From Exilispira sp964581895 (GTDB lineage: Bacteria > Spirochaetota > JAAYUW01): DNA of 64,000 bases. Made by a program: the position numbers and the translations under genes. Where the stretch lies: NCBI GenBank assembly GCA_964581895.1, contig CAZOPR010000004.1, positions 62,001 through 126,000 of the forward strand. The letters are read 5' to 3'. Positions 1 through 8,504 of the stretch are shown here, in pieces. The first letter of the stretch is position 1. Each line of letters opens with the position of its first letter. The notes under the pieces are model-generated. The model made no database searches. It had not been told where the DNA came from and saw only the letters and a list, made by a program, of their open reading frames with translations.

Positions 1-1
1 G

Positions 2-562
2 AATATTATCTTAACTGGTTTTATGGGAGCAGGTAAATCTACTGCCATAGGTTTTCTATCTTTTTTTTATAATAGCTATGATTTAGATCAGATAATAGAA
101 AAAGCTACCGATTGCAAAATATCAGAAATCTTCGAAAAAAAAGGGGAAAAATATTTTAGAGAAATTGAAAAAAATATTTTTAATATGCTACTTGATTTTG
201 ATAATATCATTATTGCAACAGGTGGAGGAACTTTACAATATTATCCTGATTTAGAAAAATTAAAAAATAAAAGTAAAGTAATTTTTTTATATTCATCTTT
301 TAGCATATTGTTAGGTAGAGTAAAAAATACAGAAAGGCCATTGGCAAAAGATATTAAAAAATTTGAATCATTATATTTTGAAAGATTACCTTTTTATCTA
401 CAAAGTGCCGATTTTATAGTTTATTCAGATGGAAAAGATTTTCAGGATAAGATTATTAAATATCTTAAATTTATTGGATTTGCTGGTAAAAAAGATATTG
501 AAATTGATATAAAAATTGATCAAATGGTTGAAGGTATTAAAAATGATAGAAAAAGAACTTAA
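2..562 (+). CDS. aroK: Shikimate kinase (5' end outside window)
   Basis: Shikimate kinase phosphorylates the 3-hydroxyl of shikimate with ATP in the chorismate pathway, in the cytoplasm. The reading frame is open from base 2 (NIILTGFMGAGKS), so the start lies just upstream of the window and the ATG at 23 is internal. Visible motifs are the Walker A loop GAGKST, the acidic DLD substrate-binding segment about 15 residues later, FREIE, the glycine triplet in IIATGGGTL that contacts shikimate, and the lid arginine in ERPLAKD. About 187 residues are visible, close to the usual family length, so only a few residues are missing. The 3' end overlaps the CYTH gene by 20 bp, suggesting co-transcription. 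Gluconate kinases share the fold, but the GGG and RPL motifs favour shikimate kinase. Confidence 0.88.
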   Translation, partial: NIILTGFMGAGKSTAIGFLSFFYNSYDLDQIIEKATDCKISEIFEKKGEKYFREIEKNIFNMLLDFDNIIIATGGGTLQYYPDLEKLKNKSKVIFLYSSFSILLGRVKNTERPLAKDIKKFESLYFERLPFYLQSADFIVYSDGKDFQDKIIKYLKFIGFAGKKDIEIDIKIDQMVEGIKNDRKRT

Positions 563-1226
563 GTATCTTTTAAGTAAAGATGATTATTTTAAGTTAAAAG
601 AATATTTTGAATCTTATGGTGAAAATAAAAAACTTATTTTAATAAAAACATATTACTATGATACCATCCCATATACTTTTTTACCATCTATTGTATTCAG
701 AATTAGGGTTTTAACTGGTACTGGCGAGATTATTTTTAGTGTAAAGGCAAATATAAAAGGAAGACTTCCATCGGAAGAAAAACCAGAGTTACAGGTTGCA
801 AAGGAACTGAATTATAAGGTGGACAAACTAAATCTATCTTTAATTGAAGATCAATTCCCTTTAAATGAAGATAAATTGTTAGAGATTGGATTGGATAAAG
901 AAACAATTTCATTTATCAATCAACTTAAAATAGACCTAGGGATAAATCAAAGTTACTTAAAAATGCTTGGAATTTCAGAAATCGAAAGATTAACTGGTAA
1001 ATTATCTTTTTATAATATGCCTTTTGATCTAGATTATACAAAATATTATAAAGATTCAAAAGGATTGAACTACTTTGAGGACTATGAACTTGAAGTTGAA
1101 GATGAAAATCCAGATAAATTTATAAATATAATTCAAACTATTTTCAATCAAAGACAGATAAAAAGTCTTGGTTCAGAGAAAAAGATTAGAAGATTGTTAA
1201 AATATATTACTCAGCTGAATAGTTGA
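543..1226 (+). CDS. CYTH-domain protein (triphosphatase/adenylate cyclase class IV superfamily)
   Basis: The N-terminus MIEKELKYLL carries the ExExK signature of the CYTH fold, a beta-tunnel that binds triphosphate substrates through acidic and basic side chains. Further family features are RIRV followed by a strand with Lys (FSVKAN), an ELEVED acidic strand near residue 180, and KKIRRLL at the C-terminus. Members hydrolyse inorganic triphosphate or thiamine triphosphate, or make cAMP; the substrate cannot be read from sequence. I chose ATG 543 over the TTG at 516 because it places ExExK at residues 3-7, as is usual. It overlaps the shikimate kinase gene by 20 bp and is convergent with apt, sharing 20 bp at the 3' ends. 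At about 227 residues it is somewhat longer than minimal CYTH domains. Confidence 0.72.
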   Translation: MIEKELKYLLSKDDYFKLKEYFESYGENKKLILIKTYYYDTIPYTFLPSIVFRIRVLTGTGEIIFSVKANIKGRLPSEEKPELQVAKELNYKVDKLNLSLIEDQFPLNEDKLLEIGLDKETISFINQLKIDLGINQSYLKMLGISEIERLTGKLSFYNMPFDLDYTKYYKDSKGLNYFEDYELEVEDENPDKFINIIQTIFNQRQIKSLGSEKKIRRLLKYITQLNS

Positions 1227-1743
1227 TCAAGGTTTTTACATCATATTTACCAAGTAATTTATCGTAGTTCAAAAAAGGAAGTCCTATAACAGCAGCTATC
1301 CCTGCAATATATGCCCCAGACTTTTCGACAAGATTTGCGATGGCTTTCAAAGTTCCACCAGTTGCTATAAGGTCATCAATTAACAAATACCTTTTCCCTT
1401 TTAATATATCTTCTTTATGAATTTCTATAGTTTCCTGTCCATATTCCAATGTGTAACTTTCAGAAATAGTCTGTCTCGGAAGTTTACCTTTTTTTCTTGC
1501 AAGTATTAATGGCACATTGAATTTTAATGCTAAAGGTGAAGCAAAGATAAATCCTCTTGATTCTACAGCGATAATCCCATCTATTGAAGATTTGCTGTAG
1601 TGTTCATATAGATTTTCTATAATAAGATTAAGCACAGCAGGTTTTAACAGTATTGAAGTTATATCATAAAATAAAATCCCTTTCTTTGGAAAATCTTTGA
1701 CTTTTGCGATTGAATCATCAAGTATTTTTTCAAGATTATTCAT
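1207..1743 (-). CDS. apt: Adenine phosphoribosyltransferase
   Basis: Salvages adenine with PRPP to AMP in the cytoplasm. The 178-residue protein matches the usual Apt length. The N-terminal DFPKKGILFYDITSIL is the typical Apt opening. VESRGFIFASPLA is the flexible-loop region, and LLIDDLIATGGTLKA is the PRPP-binding motif with the two Asp residues and the TGGT loop. The start ATG has a purine-rich AAAGGATAGG ribosome site. It is transcribed against the upstream + strand run and overlaps the CYTH gene tail by 20 bp. A candidate promoter lies 23-50 bp upstream. Identification is firm; xanthine phosphoribosyltransferase is unlikely given the N-terminal Apt signature. Confidence 0.93.
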   Translation of the reverse strand: MNNLEKILDDSIAKVKDFPKKGILFYDITSILLKPAVLNLIIENLYEHYSKSSIDGIIAVESRGFIFASPLALKFNVPLILARKKGKLPRQTISESYTLEYGQETIEIHKEDILKGKRYLLIDDLIATGGTLKAIANLVEKSGAYIAGIAAVIGLPFLNYDKLLGKYDVKTLINYSAE

Positions 1744-1765
1744 AACCTATCCTTTTTCTTGATAA

Positions 1766-1793
1766 ATTATATTCAATTGATAACATAGATCAA
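1766..1793 (-). promoter_or_regulatory. Candidate sigma-70-type promoter of apt
   Basis: Reading the minus strand, TTGATC (1793-1788) is followed after 16 bases by a perfect TATAAT (1771-1766), 22 bp before the apt ATG. The -35 matches 4 of 6 consensus bases. In DNA this AT-rich, chance matches are common, so this rests on spacing and position only. Confidence 0.4.
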
Positions 1794-1878
1794 ACAAATC
1801 TCAAGTGAAAAATTGACTATTTTAAGTAAAAGTCTATCTTGTTAATGCAACAATAATTTTAATATGGCAGGAAGGCGG

Positions 1879-3009
1879 ATGCCAGAGTCAAAATATCATT
1901 TTATAGGCTTTTTACCTGAAGATAAAAGAAAAGTTTTAGGTTTGACAGATGAGATAAGTTATCCTTATTTACCTATTCTTATAAACTTTTCTGTCTTTTC
2001 CTTAAATATTATAAATGGCATAAAAAATAATTTTTCAAGTTATGCTTTCTTATTTGATTTTGAAGATAAAAAGGTAACAGAAAGCCTTTTTTATCCTGGG
2101 TTTTCAGTCAAAATTGAGCAGATTGGAACCTCTTTAATAGACAACTATAGGTTCTTTAATTCATCTATCTTAAATTATATATCTACTAAAAAAATTGAAG
2201 ATAATGACTATCTTCTATTTGTTCCTTGCAATATAAATTATTTCTGGTCAGTAGATTCTGCAAAAATAAAAGAAAATTGCTACATAATAAATTTTGAAGG
2301 GAATAATTCTTATGGCTTTATTGTAAAGGTCAAATACTTAAAATTCATTCTCGAAAATGAAAAAATTGAACATTTTGATAAACTTAATGAATTTTTTTTG
2401 AGTGATGTAAAATTAAATATTGATCTGAAAGAAGAATTTTCATTTAAAATAAACAACTTAAAAGATTATCTTGAATTTCACCTTCTTCTATTTGGAAGGT
2501 TTGAGTTAATCAGTTTTATAAATAAGATTTCTACCTATTTTGAGAAAATGGGAGAAACTCTTGTATCCAAAGAAGCAAAAGTTACAAATTCCTTTATCGG
2601 ATATAATACTGTAATAAGAGGCGAAGTAGAGGATTCAATTATTTTTAATGATGTTATTATCCTTAATGAAACACATATACAAAATTCAATAATATTACCT
2701 GGAAATGTTCTTGCAAAAGGAGTAAAAGTAAAAAATACAATTATAGGTTCAAATAAAAATGCATTAAAAGATATTACAATTGGCCCTTCTACTAAAATCG
2801 GTTTTCCATCACAAAGTAACTTGAAGAATATTGTTTATGAAAATGAATTACCAGAAGGTTACACTCTTATAGGTAACAATATTTTACTTCCAGGTGGAAT
2901 CAACATAGGAAAGAATTGTGTTTTACGTGGAAATATAAATGTTTTAGAATTAAAAAAAATGAAAACTCTTGTAGATGGAGGCACATTTGAGCAGGATAGT
3001 AACCTTTAA
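1879..3009 (+). CDS. Left-handed beta-helix, nucleotidyltransferase-like protein (GlgC/GlgD-like, degenerate)
   Basis: The C-terminal third (from about residue 235) shows hexapeptide-type repeats (VTNSFIGYNTVI, VEDSIIFNDVIIL, IQNSIILPGNVL, VKNTIIGSNKN), as in the beta-helix of glucose-1-phosphate adenylyltransferases and related sugar nucleotidyltransferases. The N-terminal part is where the catalytic domain should be, but no GGxGTRL loop is visible, so catalytic activity is doubtful; a GlgD-like regulatory or non-catalytic role is possible. Start choice: ATG 1879 has AGGAAGG (1869-1875) just upstream, while ATG 1864 has no ribosome site. The next gene overlaps this one and encodes a DegT-like protein with its own possible active-site change, so the two may work together. 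Function unknown. Confidence 0.5.
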   Translation: MPESKYHFIGFLPEDKRKVLGLTDEISYPYLPILINFSVFSLNIINGIKNNFSSYAFLFDFEDKKVTESLFYPGFSVKIEQIGTSLIDNYRFFNSSILNYISTKKIEDNDYLLFVPCNINYFWSVDSAKIKENCYIINFEGNNSYGFIVKVKYLKFILENEKIEHFDKLNEFFLSDVKLNIDLKEEFSFKINNLKDYLEFHLLLFGRFELISFINKISTYFEKMGETLVSKEAKVTNSFIGYNTVIRGEVEDSIIFNDVIILNETHIQNSIILPGNVLAKGVKVKNTIIGSNKNALKDITIGPSTKIGFPSQSNLKNIVYENELPEGYTLIGNNILLPGGINIGKNCVLRGNINVLELKKMKTLVDGGTFEQDSNL

Positions 3010-4036
3010 AGAGCCTTCATTAAAAAGAGATGATCTGCTATCAGTATTACAGGCTTTGGCTAATAGAAGGATCTTTCCTAAAGAAGTATATGAAAAAGCG
3101 ATAGAAAGCTTAAGAAATATACTTAACTTAAACAATATAATCCTTGTTTCTTCAAAATATGTTGCATTACAATTGATACTCCAAAATATTGAAAAAAGAT
3201 ACCAAAATCTTTATAGTTCAGATGATATAGATTACTTTTATTTTAGTCAATTTTCTGGTTTCTTCGGTAAGATTACTCCTCTTGATATAAACCAGTATTC
3301 TATAAATTTTGACCCCAAGCTTCTTGATGAACTAACTAAATCTATTCTTTTTTTTAGTTATAACCTTGGTTACCCTGTTGACCTTCAATTTATCCCTGAA
3401 ATAGATATAATATCTATGGCAGATCTTTCTGGCTGCTTATTTACAAAATTTAATGGAAAATATTTGATAAATTATCTTGATTTTGCAATATGTTCTTTGA
3501 AAGATGAAGAAATAATTACATCTGGAGATGGCGCTTTAATATATATTAAAGATAGAAAAATTTATGAAAAAATAAATCAGTTTTCTTCAAATAACAATCT
3601 TTACCTTTCGGATTTTAACTGTTCTTTATTGTTGAGCCAAATTTCAAAGAAAGATAAAATAATAGAATCAAGGAAAAAGATATTTTCAAAACTTTATGAA
3701 GAAAATAAGCAAGATATAACCGATTCTAACTGGTTTGATTCAAGAAAATTGCTGGAAAATCAGAGTTTAGAAGAGTTATCTGAAAATTCAAGTTTCACAA
3801 CATTTACAATTGATACCAAGGATATAAATATCGCAAATACGATAGCCCAGCAGATCGGAATAGAGATAGAACCTGCTATAAAGATTCCTCTTTCATTAAA
3901 ATTAAAACTGACAAAAAATTATCCAGTAACTGAAAAAATCGCAAAGCATGCTATTTTACTACCATTTTACCCTATGCTGACTGAAAATGAGATAAATAAA
4001 ATTTCCTATTTTATAAATAAAGTATCCTCATATTGA
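2987..4036 (+). CDS. DegT/DnrJ/EryC1/StrS aminotransferase-like protein, possibly lacking the PLP lysine
   Basis: The fold type I pattern of DegT-family sugar aminotransferases is recognisable: a middle segment SLKDEEIITSGDGALIY corresponds to the SfgpgKpltagegGal region, and a C-terminal LPFYPMLTENEINKI segment is typical of the family. When the glycine motif is aligned, the position normally holding the Schiff-base lysine is Glu175; the nearest lysine is Lys172, three residues earlier. The protein may therefore be catalytically altered. Start: TTG 2987 has a perfect GGAGG (2977-2981) at 5-base spacing, whereas ATG 2975 has no ribosome site. It overlaps the preceding beta-helix gene by 23 bp, indicating translational coupling. 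Length (about 349 residues) is slightly short for the family. Substrate unknown. Confidence 0.55.
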   Translation: MSRIVTFKEPSLKRDDLLSVLQALANRRIFPKEVYEKAIESLRNILNLNNIILVSSKYVALQLILQNIEKRYQNLYSSDDIDYFYFSQFSGFFGKITPLDINQYSINFDPKLLDELTKSILFFSYNLGYPVDLQFIPEIDIISMADLSGCLFTKFNGKYLINYLDFAICSLKDEEIITSGDGALIYIKDRKIYEKINQFSSNNNLYLSDFNCSLLLSQISKKDKIIESRKKIFSKLYEENKQDITDSNWFDSRKLLENQSLEELSENSSFTTFTIDTKDINIANTIAQQIGIEIEPAIKIPLSLKLKLTKNYPVTEKIAKHAILLPFYPMLTENEINKISYFINKVSSY

Positions 4037-4074
4037 AAAAATATGATTCTGTATTATTTTATAAGAGATAAAAA

Positions 4075-4500
4075 ATGTTAAGCTTAAAAGAAAAAAATAA
4101 AATGATAGAACTTGAACTGCAAGCTAAATTTGACAATTTTATAAAGCTTAGAGAGAATATTTTTTACTTTCTTGAAAGTAACAATGTGAAAAGTTCTATT
4201 ATATCTGAAATATTGATAGTTGCTGAAGAGATTTTTACAAATATTATAAGACATTCATATGAGGGAGAATCTTCAGATTTTATATTTGTAAAAATAAGTA
4301 TAGAAGATGATACTTTTATTTTAAGGTTTATGGATTCTGGTAAACAGGTTGAAAGTATAAATATTCCAGATTCGCTTTCCCAAATAAAAGGTAAAGTCGG
4401 GGGACTTGGGTTATATTTGATAAAAAAGCTTTCTGATTCATATATTTACTTAAGTGATGGAAAATGGAATATTAACGAAGTCAAGAAAAAAATAAATTAG
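4075..4500 (+). CDS. Anti-sigma factor / serine kinase-like HATPase (RsbW type)
   Basis: A GHKL ATPase of the RsbW/SpoIIAB class. The N-box is EEIFTNIIRHSY (Glu and Asn for Mg-ATP), the G1 box is FMDSGKQ, and the G2 box is GGLGLYLIKKL. Length (141 residues, or 132 from the in-frame ATG at 4102) fits the family. Such proteins bind a sigma factor or other partner and phosphorylate a STAS-domain antagonist. The gene directly downstream encodes exactly such a STAS protein, which supports a partner-switch module. No sigma factor gene is adjacent, so the controlled target is not visible. Neither ATG has a strong ribosome site. Confidence 0.8.
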   Translation: MLSLKEKNKMIELELQAKFDNFIKLRENIFYFLESNNVKSSIISEILIVAEEIFTNIIRHSYEGESSDFIFVKISIEDDTFILRFMDSGKQVESINIPDSLSQIKGKVGGLGLYLIKKLSDSYIYLSDGKWNINEVKKKIN

Positions 4501-4508
4501 GGGACTTT

Positions 4509-4853
4509 ATGAAGTATCTTATAGAAGAAAGAGAAAATGTATTAATTGTCTATTTTCAGGAAAAATTAGATATCAATTCAAGTCTTGAAGTTGAAGAAGA
4601 ACTTACTGAAAAACTTGAAAAAGATATTAAATTTGTTGTTTTTGATTTTAAGAATACTCAATATATCTCTTCCTCGGGGATTCGAGTTATAGTTGCAACT
4701 CATAAAAAGCTTGAGAAAAGAAATGGCGCTCTTTATCTTACAAATCTTTCAGAATCTGTAAAAGTAGTGCTAAAACTTGTAGAGTTAGATAAAATATTAA
4801 ATATTGTGGAAAATACAGAAGTCGCTTTACTTGAAATAAATGGCAGAAAATAA
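4509..4853 (+). CDS. STAS-domain anti-sigma factor antagonist (RsbV/SpoIIAA type)
   Basis: A stand-alone 114-residue STAS domain. The diagnostic segment is FDFKNTQYISSSGIRVI, where the first Ser of the SSGI motif is the usual phosphorylation site for the cognate HATPase kinase. It follows the RsbW-like gene by 8 bp, with a GGGG ribosome site 5 bases before the ATG, and its 3' end overlaps the NAD kinase gene by 14 bp. Kinase and antagonist are thus in one transcription unit with nadK and recN. In spirochaetes and many other bacteria, such pairs control stress or envelope functions; the target here is unknown. Confidence 0.87.
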   Translation: MKYLIEERENVLIVYFQEKLDINSSLEVEEELTEKLEKDIKFVVFDFKNTQYISSSGIRVIVATHKKLEKRNGALYLTNLSESVKVVLKLVELDKILNIVENTEVALLEINGRK

Positions 4854-5715
4854 AAAATTCGCCTTTTTTATTTACGAAAAAGACCATGAATCCTTAGATT
4901 TTACAGGAAAACTAAAAAATTCCATTAAAAAGATTTCAAATATTTCCCCCTTTTTTTATCCATTAAAAAGGGATAGTGCTGGATTTCATTTTATAAAAGA
5001 AAAGCCAGATTTATCTGAAAATTTTGATCTTGCCGTCTCTATTGGTGGGGATGGCACATTTTTATTTACAGTATCATACTTTTATGAGAAAGATATCTCT
5101 TTTTTACCTATAAATAATGGAAGACTTGGTTTTTTAGCTTGGAATTACCTTTATGAACTTGAAAAAGAGTTAAACAATTTTTTATCGGCAAACTTCATAG
5201 AAGACAAAAGGATGGTGCTAAAAACAAATGTAAATATAGAACATTTAAGCGAAAACAAAAAATCTGAATTTTATAGCTTAAATGAAATAGCTGTATCAAA
5301 ATTTGAATTTTCAACCCCTTTAGAAGTTCTTGTAAAACTTGATGGTGAAAAACTTTTACACTACTGGGGAGATGGAATAATAGTTGCAACACCTACAGGT
5401 TCAACTGGTTATTCTTTATCTGCAGGAGGTCCTATAATCTGTCCAACTCTTGAATCTATAATAATAACACCAATATGCCCTCATTCATTTACAGTAAAGC
5501 CAATAGTTATAAAAAGTTCCCATGAGGTTTCTATAACAATCTTAAATAAAAGAAAGATAACAATTACAGCAGACGGGCAAAGAGGGATATCGTTTATCGG
5601 GGGAGTTAAGCACTCTATAAATGTTAAAAAGGCAGAAAAACCTATTACAATAGTAAGGGCTAAAAAAGTAACTTTTTTTGATATTATCTCAAAAAAACTT
5701 GGTTGGGGTCTATAA
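4840..5715 (+). CDS. nadK: NAD kinase
   Basis: Phosphorylates NAD to NADP with ATP or polyphosphate in the cytoplasm. Key motifs are the GGDG catalytic loop in AVSIGGDGTFLF, NNGRLGFLAW, the NEIAVSK segment, DGEKLLHYWGDGIIVATP, and the conserved TPTGSTGYSLSAGGPI stretch. Length 291 fits bacterial NAD kinases. It overlaps the STAS gene by 14 bp and is followed 3 bp later by recN. The nadK-recN neighbourhood is common in bacteria, which supports both calls. Confidence 0.95.
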   Translation: MAENKKFAFFIYEKDHESLDFTGKLKNSIKKISNISPFFYPLKRDSAGFHFIKEKPDLSENFDLAVSIGGDGTFLFTVSYFYEKDISFLPINNGRLGFLAWNYLYELEKELNNFLSANFIEDKRMVLKTNVNIEHLSENKKSEFYSLNEIAVSKFEFSTPLEVLVKLDGEKLLHYWGDGIIVATPTGSTGYSLSAGGPIICPTLESIIITPICPHSFTVKPIVIKSSHEVSITILNKRKITITADGQRGISFIGGVKHSINVKKAEKPITIVRAKKVTFFDIISKKLGWGL

Positions 5716-5718
5716 GTC

Positions 5719-7419
5719 GTGCTAAAAAGAATCTATATAAAAAATTATGCTTTAATCAAAGAGATTGAAGTCAATTTTGACAAAGGTCTTACAATAATTT
5801 CTGGAGAGACTGGAGCAGGTAAATCTATTTTAATAAATTCACTTTACCTCGCTTTTGGTGAACCGATAGATACTACTTTTCTCTTAAATAAAGAAGAACC
5901 GATAATTGTTGAGGTTGATTTAGATAAAATTGATGAAGATATAAAAGAGCAGGGAAAAGAGTTTGGACTTGATTTTACAAAGGGCCAGATAACAATTCGA
6001 AGGATATATAACCCAAAAACAGCAAAAAATTCATACCTTATGGATGATATTCCTGTTCCAAAAACCTATCTTTCAGTAATATTTAAAAACTCTATTGAAC
6101 TTGTTGGACAACATGAAAACTCAAAACTTTTAAATATAGCTTCTCATATTGAACTTTTAGACCTTTTTGCAAATATAAAGCAGGAAGTTCAACAATTTTC
6201 AAACTATTACAATTTGCTAAAGAAAAAAGAGGAAGAACTAAACCTTTTAAGAAAGACTAAAGATGAACAAACAAAAAGAATAGATTACTTAAATTATGCA
6301 ATTTCCGAGATAAATAAGATAAATCCAAAATTGGAAGAGGAAGAACTTTACGAAGAAAGAAAAAGGCTATCACATTCTGAAAAGATTGTTGCAAACCTTT
6401 CAGATGCTTTATCTTATTTGAAAAGTCAAAATTCTGGATTAAACAGGATATTTTCAATAAAAAAATCTATTGATGAGTTGACAGCTTTCGATTCAAGTTT
6501 AATTAAAATCTCTCAGAATTTTCAGGATGCCTATATTTTGCTTCAGGATACAGAGCAGGAAATAGTTTCTTACCTCGAAAAGATGGATTTTTCAGAGGAG
6601 CATTTAAGATTTTTAGATGAAAGGCTTGATCAGCTTGAGTTATTAAAGAAAAAATATGGAAATACAATAGAGCATGTTCTAAATACAAAGAAGCAATATG
6701 AAGATGAACTTGCAAATTATGATTCTTTAGATGAAAATATTGAAAAACTTTCGAATGAAATTTCAAACCTAAAACAAAAACTTGCCCATGATGCTATAAC
6801 TATATCTCAGAAAAGAAGAGTCGCCGCAAAAGAACTTGAATTTGCTGTGAATGAAAACTTGAAAAAAATAGGAATGGAAGCTTCAAGATTTGCAGTTTCG
6901 ATGGATTATGAACCAGATGAGCAGTCATTTTGTAGGATAAATGGGATAGGATACAAAGTTAAATCAAATGGTATTGATAATGTTGAGTTTGCCCTTTCTT
7001 CAAGCCCATCACTTCCAGTTAAAAGCCTTAGAAAGATTGCATCAGGCGGTGAAATTTCAAGGATAATGCTTGCAATAAAAAAAGCCTTGATAGATTATGA
7101 AGAGGCAGACACAATAATATTTGATGAAATAGATACTGGAATCGGAGGGAAAACGGCAGACCTTGTTGGCAGTGAGATTTCACAGATAGCGAAAGAAAGG
7201 CAGATAATTTGTATAACTCATCTTCCTCAGATAGCATCTTATGGTATTCATCATTTCAATGTCATTAAAAATATTGAAGGAAAAGATGTATATGTTTCAA
7301 TTCATAAACTGACAAATGAGCAAAGAATCTCTGAAATAGCCAGAATGCTCAGTGGTCAACCTGATTCCGAGTCAGCATTAGAACATGCAAAAGAGCTTTT
7401 GAATCAAAAAAATAATTAA
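5719..7419 (+). CDS. recN: DNA repair protein RecN
   Basis: An SMC-like ATPase of double-strand-break repair. The N-terminus MLKRIYIKNYALIKEIEV is the classic RecN start, then Walker A GETGAGKSI at about residues 30-40. A long coiled coil follows (roughly residues 150-350, rich in Glu, Lys and Leu heptads). The C-terminal half carries the signature KIASGGEISRIMLAIK, Walker B TIIFDEIDTGIGG, and the D-loop/H-loop region ICITHLPQIAS. The 566 residues match the usual length. The start codon is GTG (5719), 3 bp after nadK. No strong ribosome site is seen, consistent with translational coupling. Confidence 0.95.
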   Translation: MLKRIYIKNYALIKEIEVNFDKGLTIISGETGAGKSILINSLYLAFGEPIDTTFLLNKEEPIIVEVDLDKIDEDIKEQGKEFGLDFTKGQITIRRIYNPKTAKNSYLMDDIPVPKTYLSVIFKNSIELVGQHENSKLLNIASHIELLDLFANIKQEVQQFSNYYNLLKKKEEELNLLRKTKDEQTKRIDYLNYAISEINKINPKLEEEELYEERKRLSHSEKIVANLSDALSYLKSQNSGLNRIFSIKKSIDELTAFDSSLIKISQNFQDAYILLQDTEQEIVSYLEKMDFSEEHLRFLDERLDQLELLKKKYGNTIEHVLNTKKQYEDELANYDSLDENIEKLSNEISNLKQKLAHDAITISQKRRVAAKELEFAVNENLKKIGMEASRFAVSMDYEPDEQSFCRINGIGYKVKSNGIDNVEFALSSSPSLPVKSLRKIASGGEISRIMLAIKKALIDYEEADTIIFDEIDTGIGGKTADLVGSEISQIAKERQIICITHLPQIASYGIHHFNVIKNIEGKDVYVSIHKLTNEQRISEIARMLSGQPDSESALEHAKELLNQKNN

Positions 7420-7504
7420 AGATAATTTAATAACTGTAAAGAGTTTAAAAAAAGAAGCAAAAAAAATAAAAAGAACTAAAAATAATTAAACAGGTATGGT
7501 TTTA

Positions 7505-8140
7505 ATGAAGAAAAAACTATTTTTAATTTTACTGATAATCTTTACCCTTTTTTTTATCTATCAAATCGCAGCCCAGGATTCAAAATCTTTGTTTATACAG
7601 GCTATAAAAAAGCAACAGAGTATGCTTCCAAAAACATTTAGTTGCAACATTTTTTCAACCATTTTTACAGATTTTCTAAGCCAACTTCCATCCGATGCCT
7701 TCTCAAAGCAATTGAAAGATGTTTCAATAATTTTGAAGGTGGAAAATGGGAAGGTAAGTATTAATATAGATGGAATAAAGCCAGAATATTTAGATTTTGC
7801 TCTTTCTTATTTTAATATCTACACCGAACTTTTATCCTATGTTTTTATTTCGGAAGAAGAACTTGTTAAACAATTTGAAAACTATACAATTTCGCAGGAT
7901 AAAAATATTTTTATATTAAAAGATGACTCTCAGCTTGTTTCATACAATTTTGTCTTTGTAAATAATCTTCTTTCTATGGTTTCTTTTTTTCAGGATAATG
8001 CCAAAAAGATGGATATAAATATCCAGTATTTTAGCTATAAAAATTACCAGCTAGTTAAAACAATTAATATTATAAACTTCGATGATAAAGGAAATAAAAA
8101 GGAAAATATTGTTATAACATTTTCAAAATATCAATTTTAA
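7505..8140 (+). CDS. Exported protein, possibly LolA-like
   Basis: A signal peptide is clear: Lys-rich MKKKLF, a hydrophobic LILLIIFTLFFIYQI core, and a likely cleavage at IAAQ-D. The mature part is about 190 residues of alternating polar and aromatic strands (KVENGKVSINIDGI, FILKDDSQLVSYNF, NIQYFSYKNYQLVK), which resembles an outer-membrane lipoprotein carrier or similar periplasmic half-barrel, but no decisive motif is present. ATG 7505 places AGG (7492-7494) at a usable distance and starts directly at the Lys-rich signal; ATG 7496 is the alternative. It lies 85 bp after recN on the same strand. Its 3' end is followed after 32 bp by the 106-bp dispersed repeat. Confidence 0.55.
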   Translation: MKKKLFLILLIIFTLFFIYQIAAQDSKSLFIQAIKKQQSMLPKTFSCNIFSTIFTDFLSQLPSDAFSKQLKDVSIILKVENGKVSINIDGIKPEYLDFALSYFNIYTELLSYVFISEEELVKQFENYTISQDKNIFILKDDSQLVSYNFVFVNNLLSMVSFFQDNAKKMDINIQYFSYKNYQLVKTINIINFDDKGNKKENIVITFSKYQF

Positions 8141-8172
8141 TATTTCTATATTTTATTTTTCTTTTTTCTTAT

Positions 8173-8278
8173 GCCTCAGACCGCCCCACCACCCACCCTT
8201 TAAGGTGCCCTGTAAAGCTATCCTTTCATTTTGGTTATATTAGTATGATTTTGAGTTGGAGTCAAATAAATATTAAAA
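8173..8278 (+). repeat. 106-bp dispersed repeat, copy A (inverted relative to copy B)
   Basis: This stretch has a GC-rich core (CCGCCCCACCACCC) that stands out against the AT-rich surroundings. Its reverse complement occurs at 18670-18775 with 99 of 106 positions identical by eye; all seven differences are transitions and there are no gaps. It begins 32 bp after the stop of the exported-protein gene, in the sense direction of that gene. The rest of the 364-bp spacer (8279-8504) is AT-rich with poly-T runs, and I see no gene or clear terminator in it. No reading frame or transposase is associated. Confidence 0.85.
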
Positions 8279-8504
8279 AATATAGAATAATTAAAGAAAA
8301 ATAGAACAATTTATATTAAAATTTATTATTTTTTTTTGTTTAATTGTATAATATTTTTATAAAAATAGTTTTTTTAGAAAAATTATTTTTATTTTGTAAA
8401 ATTAATTTTATTTAATATTGACTCTAATTTATTTCTCTTTCTTACATTATTCCCCTATTTTTACTCCATCAAAATATCTAAAACTTTTTATCTAATCCTT
8501 ATTA

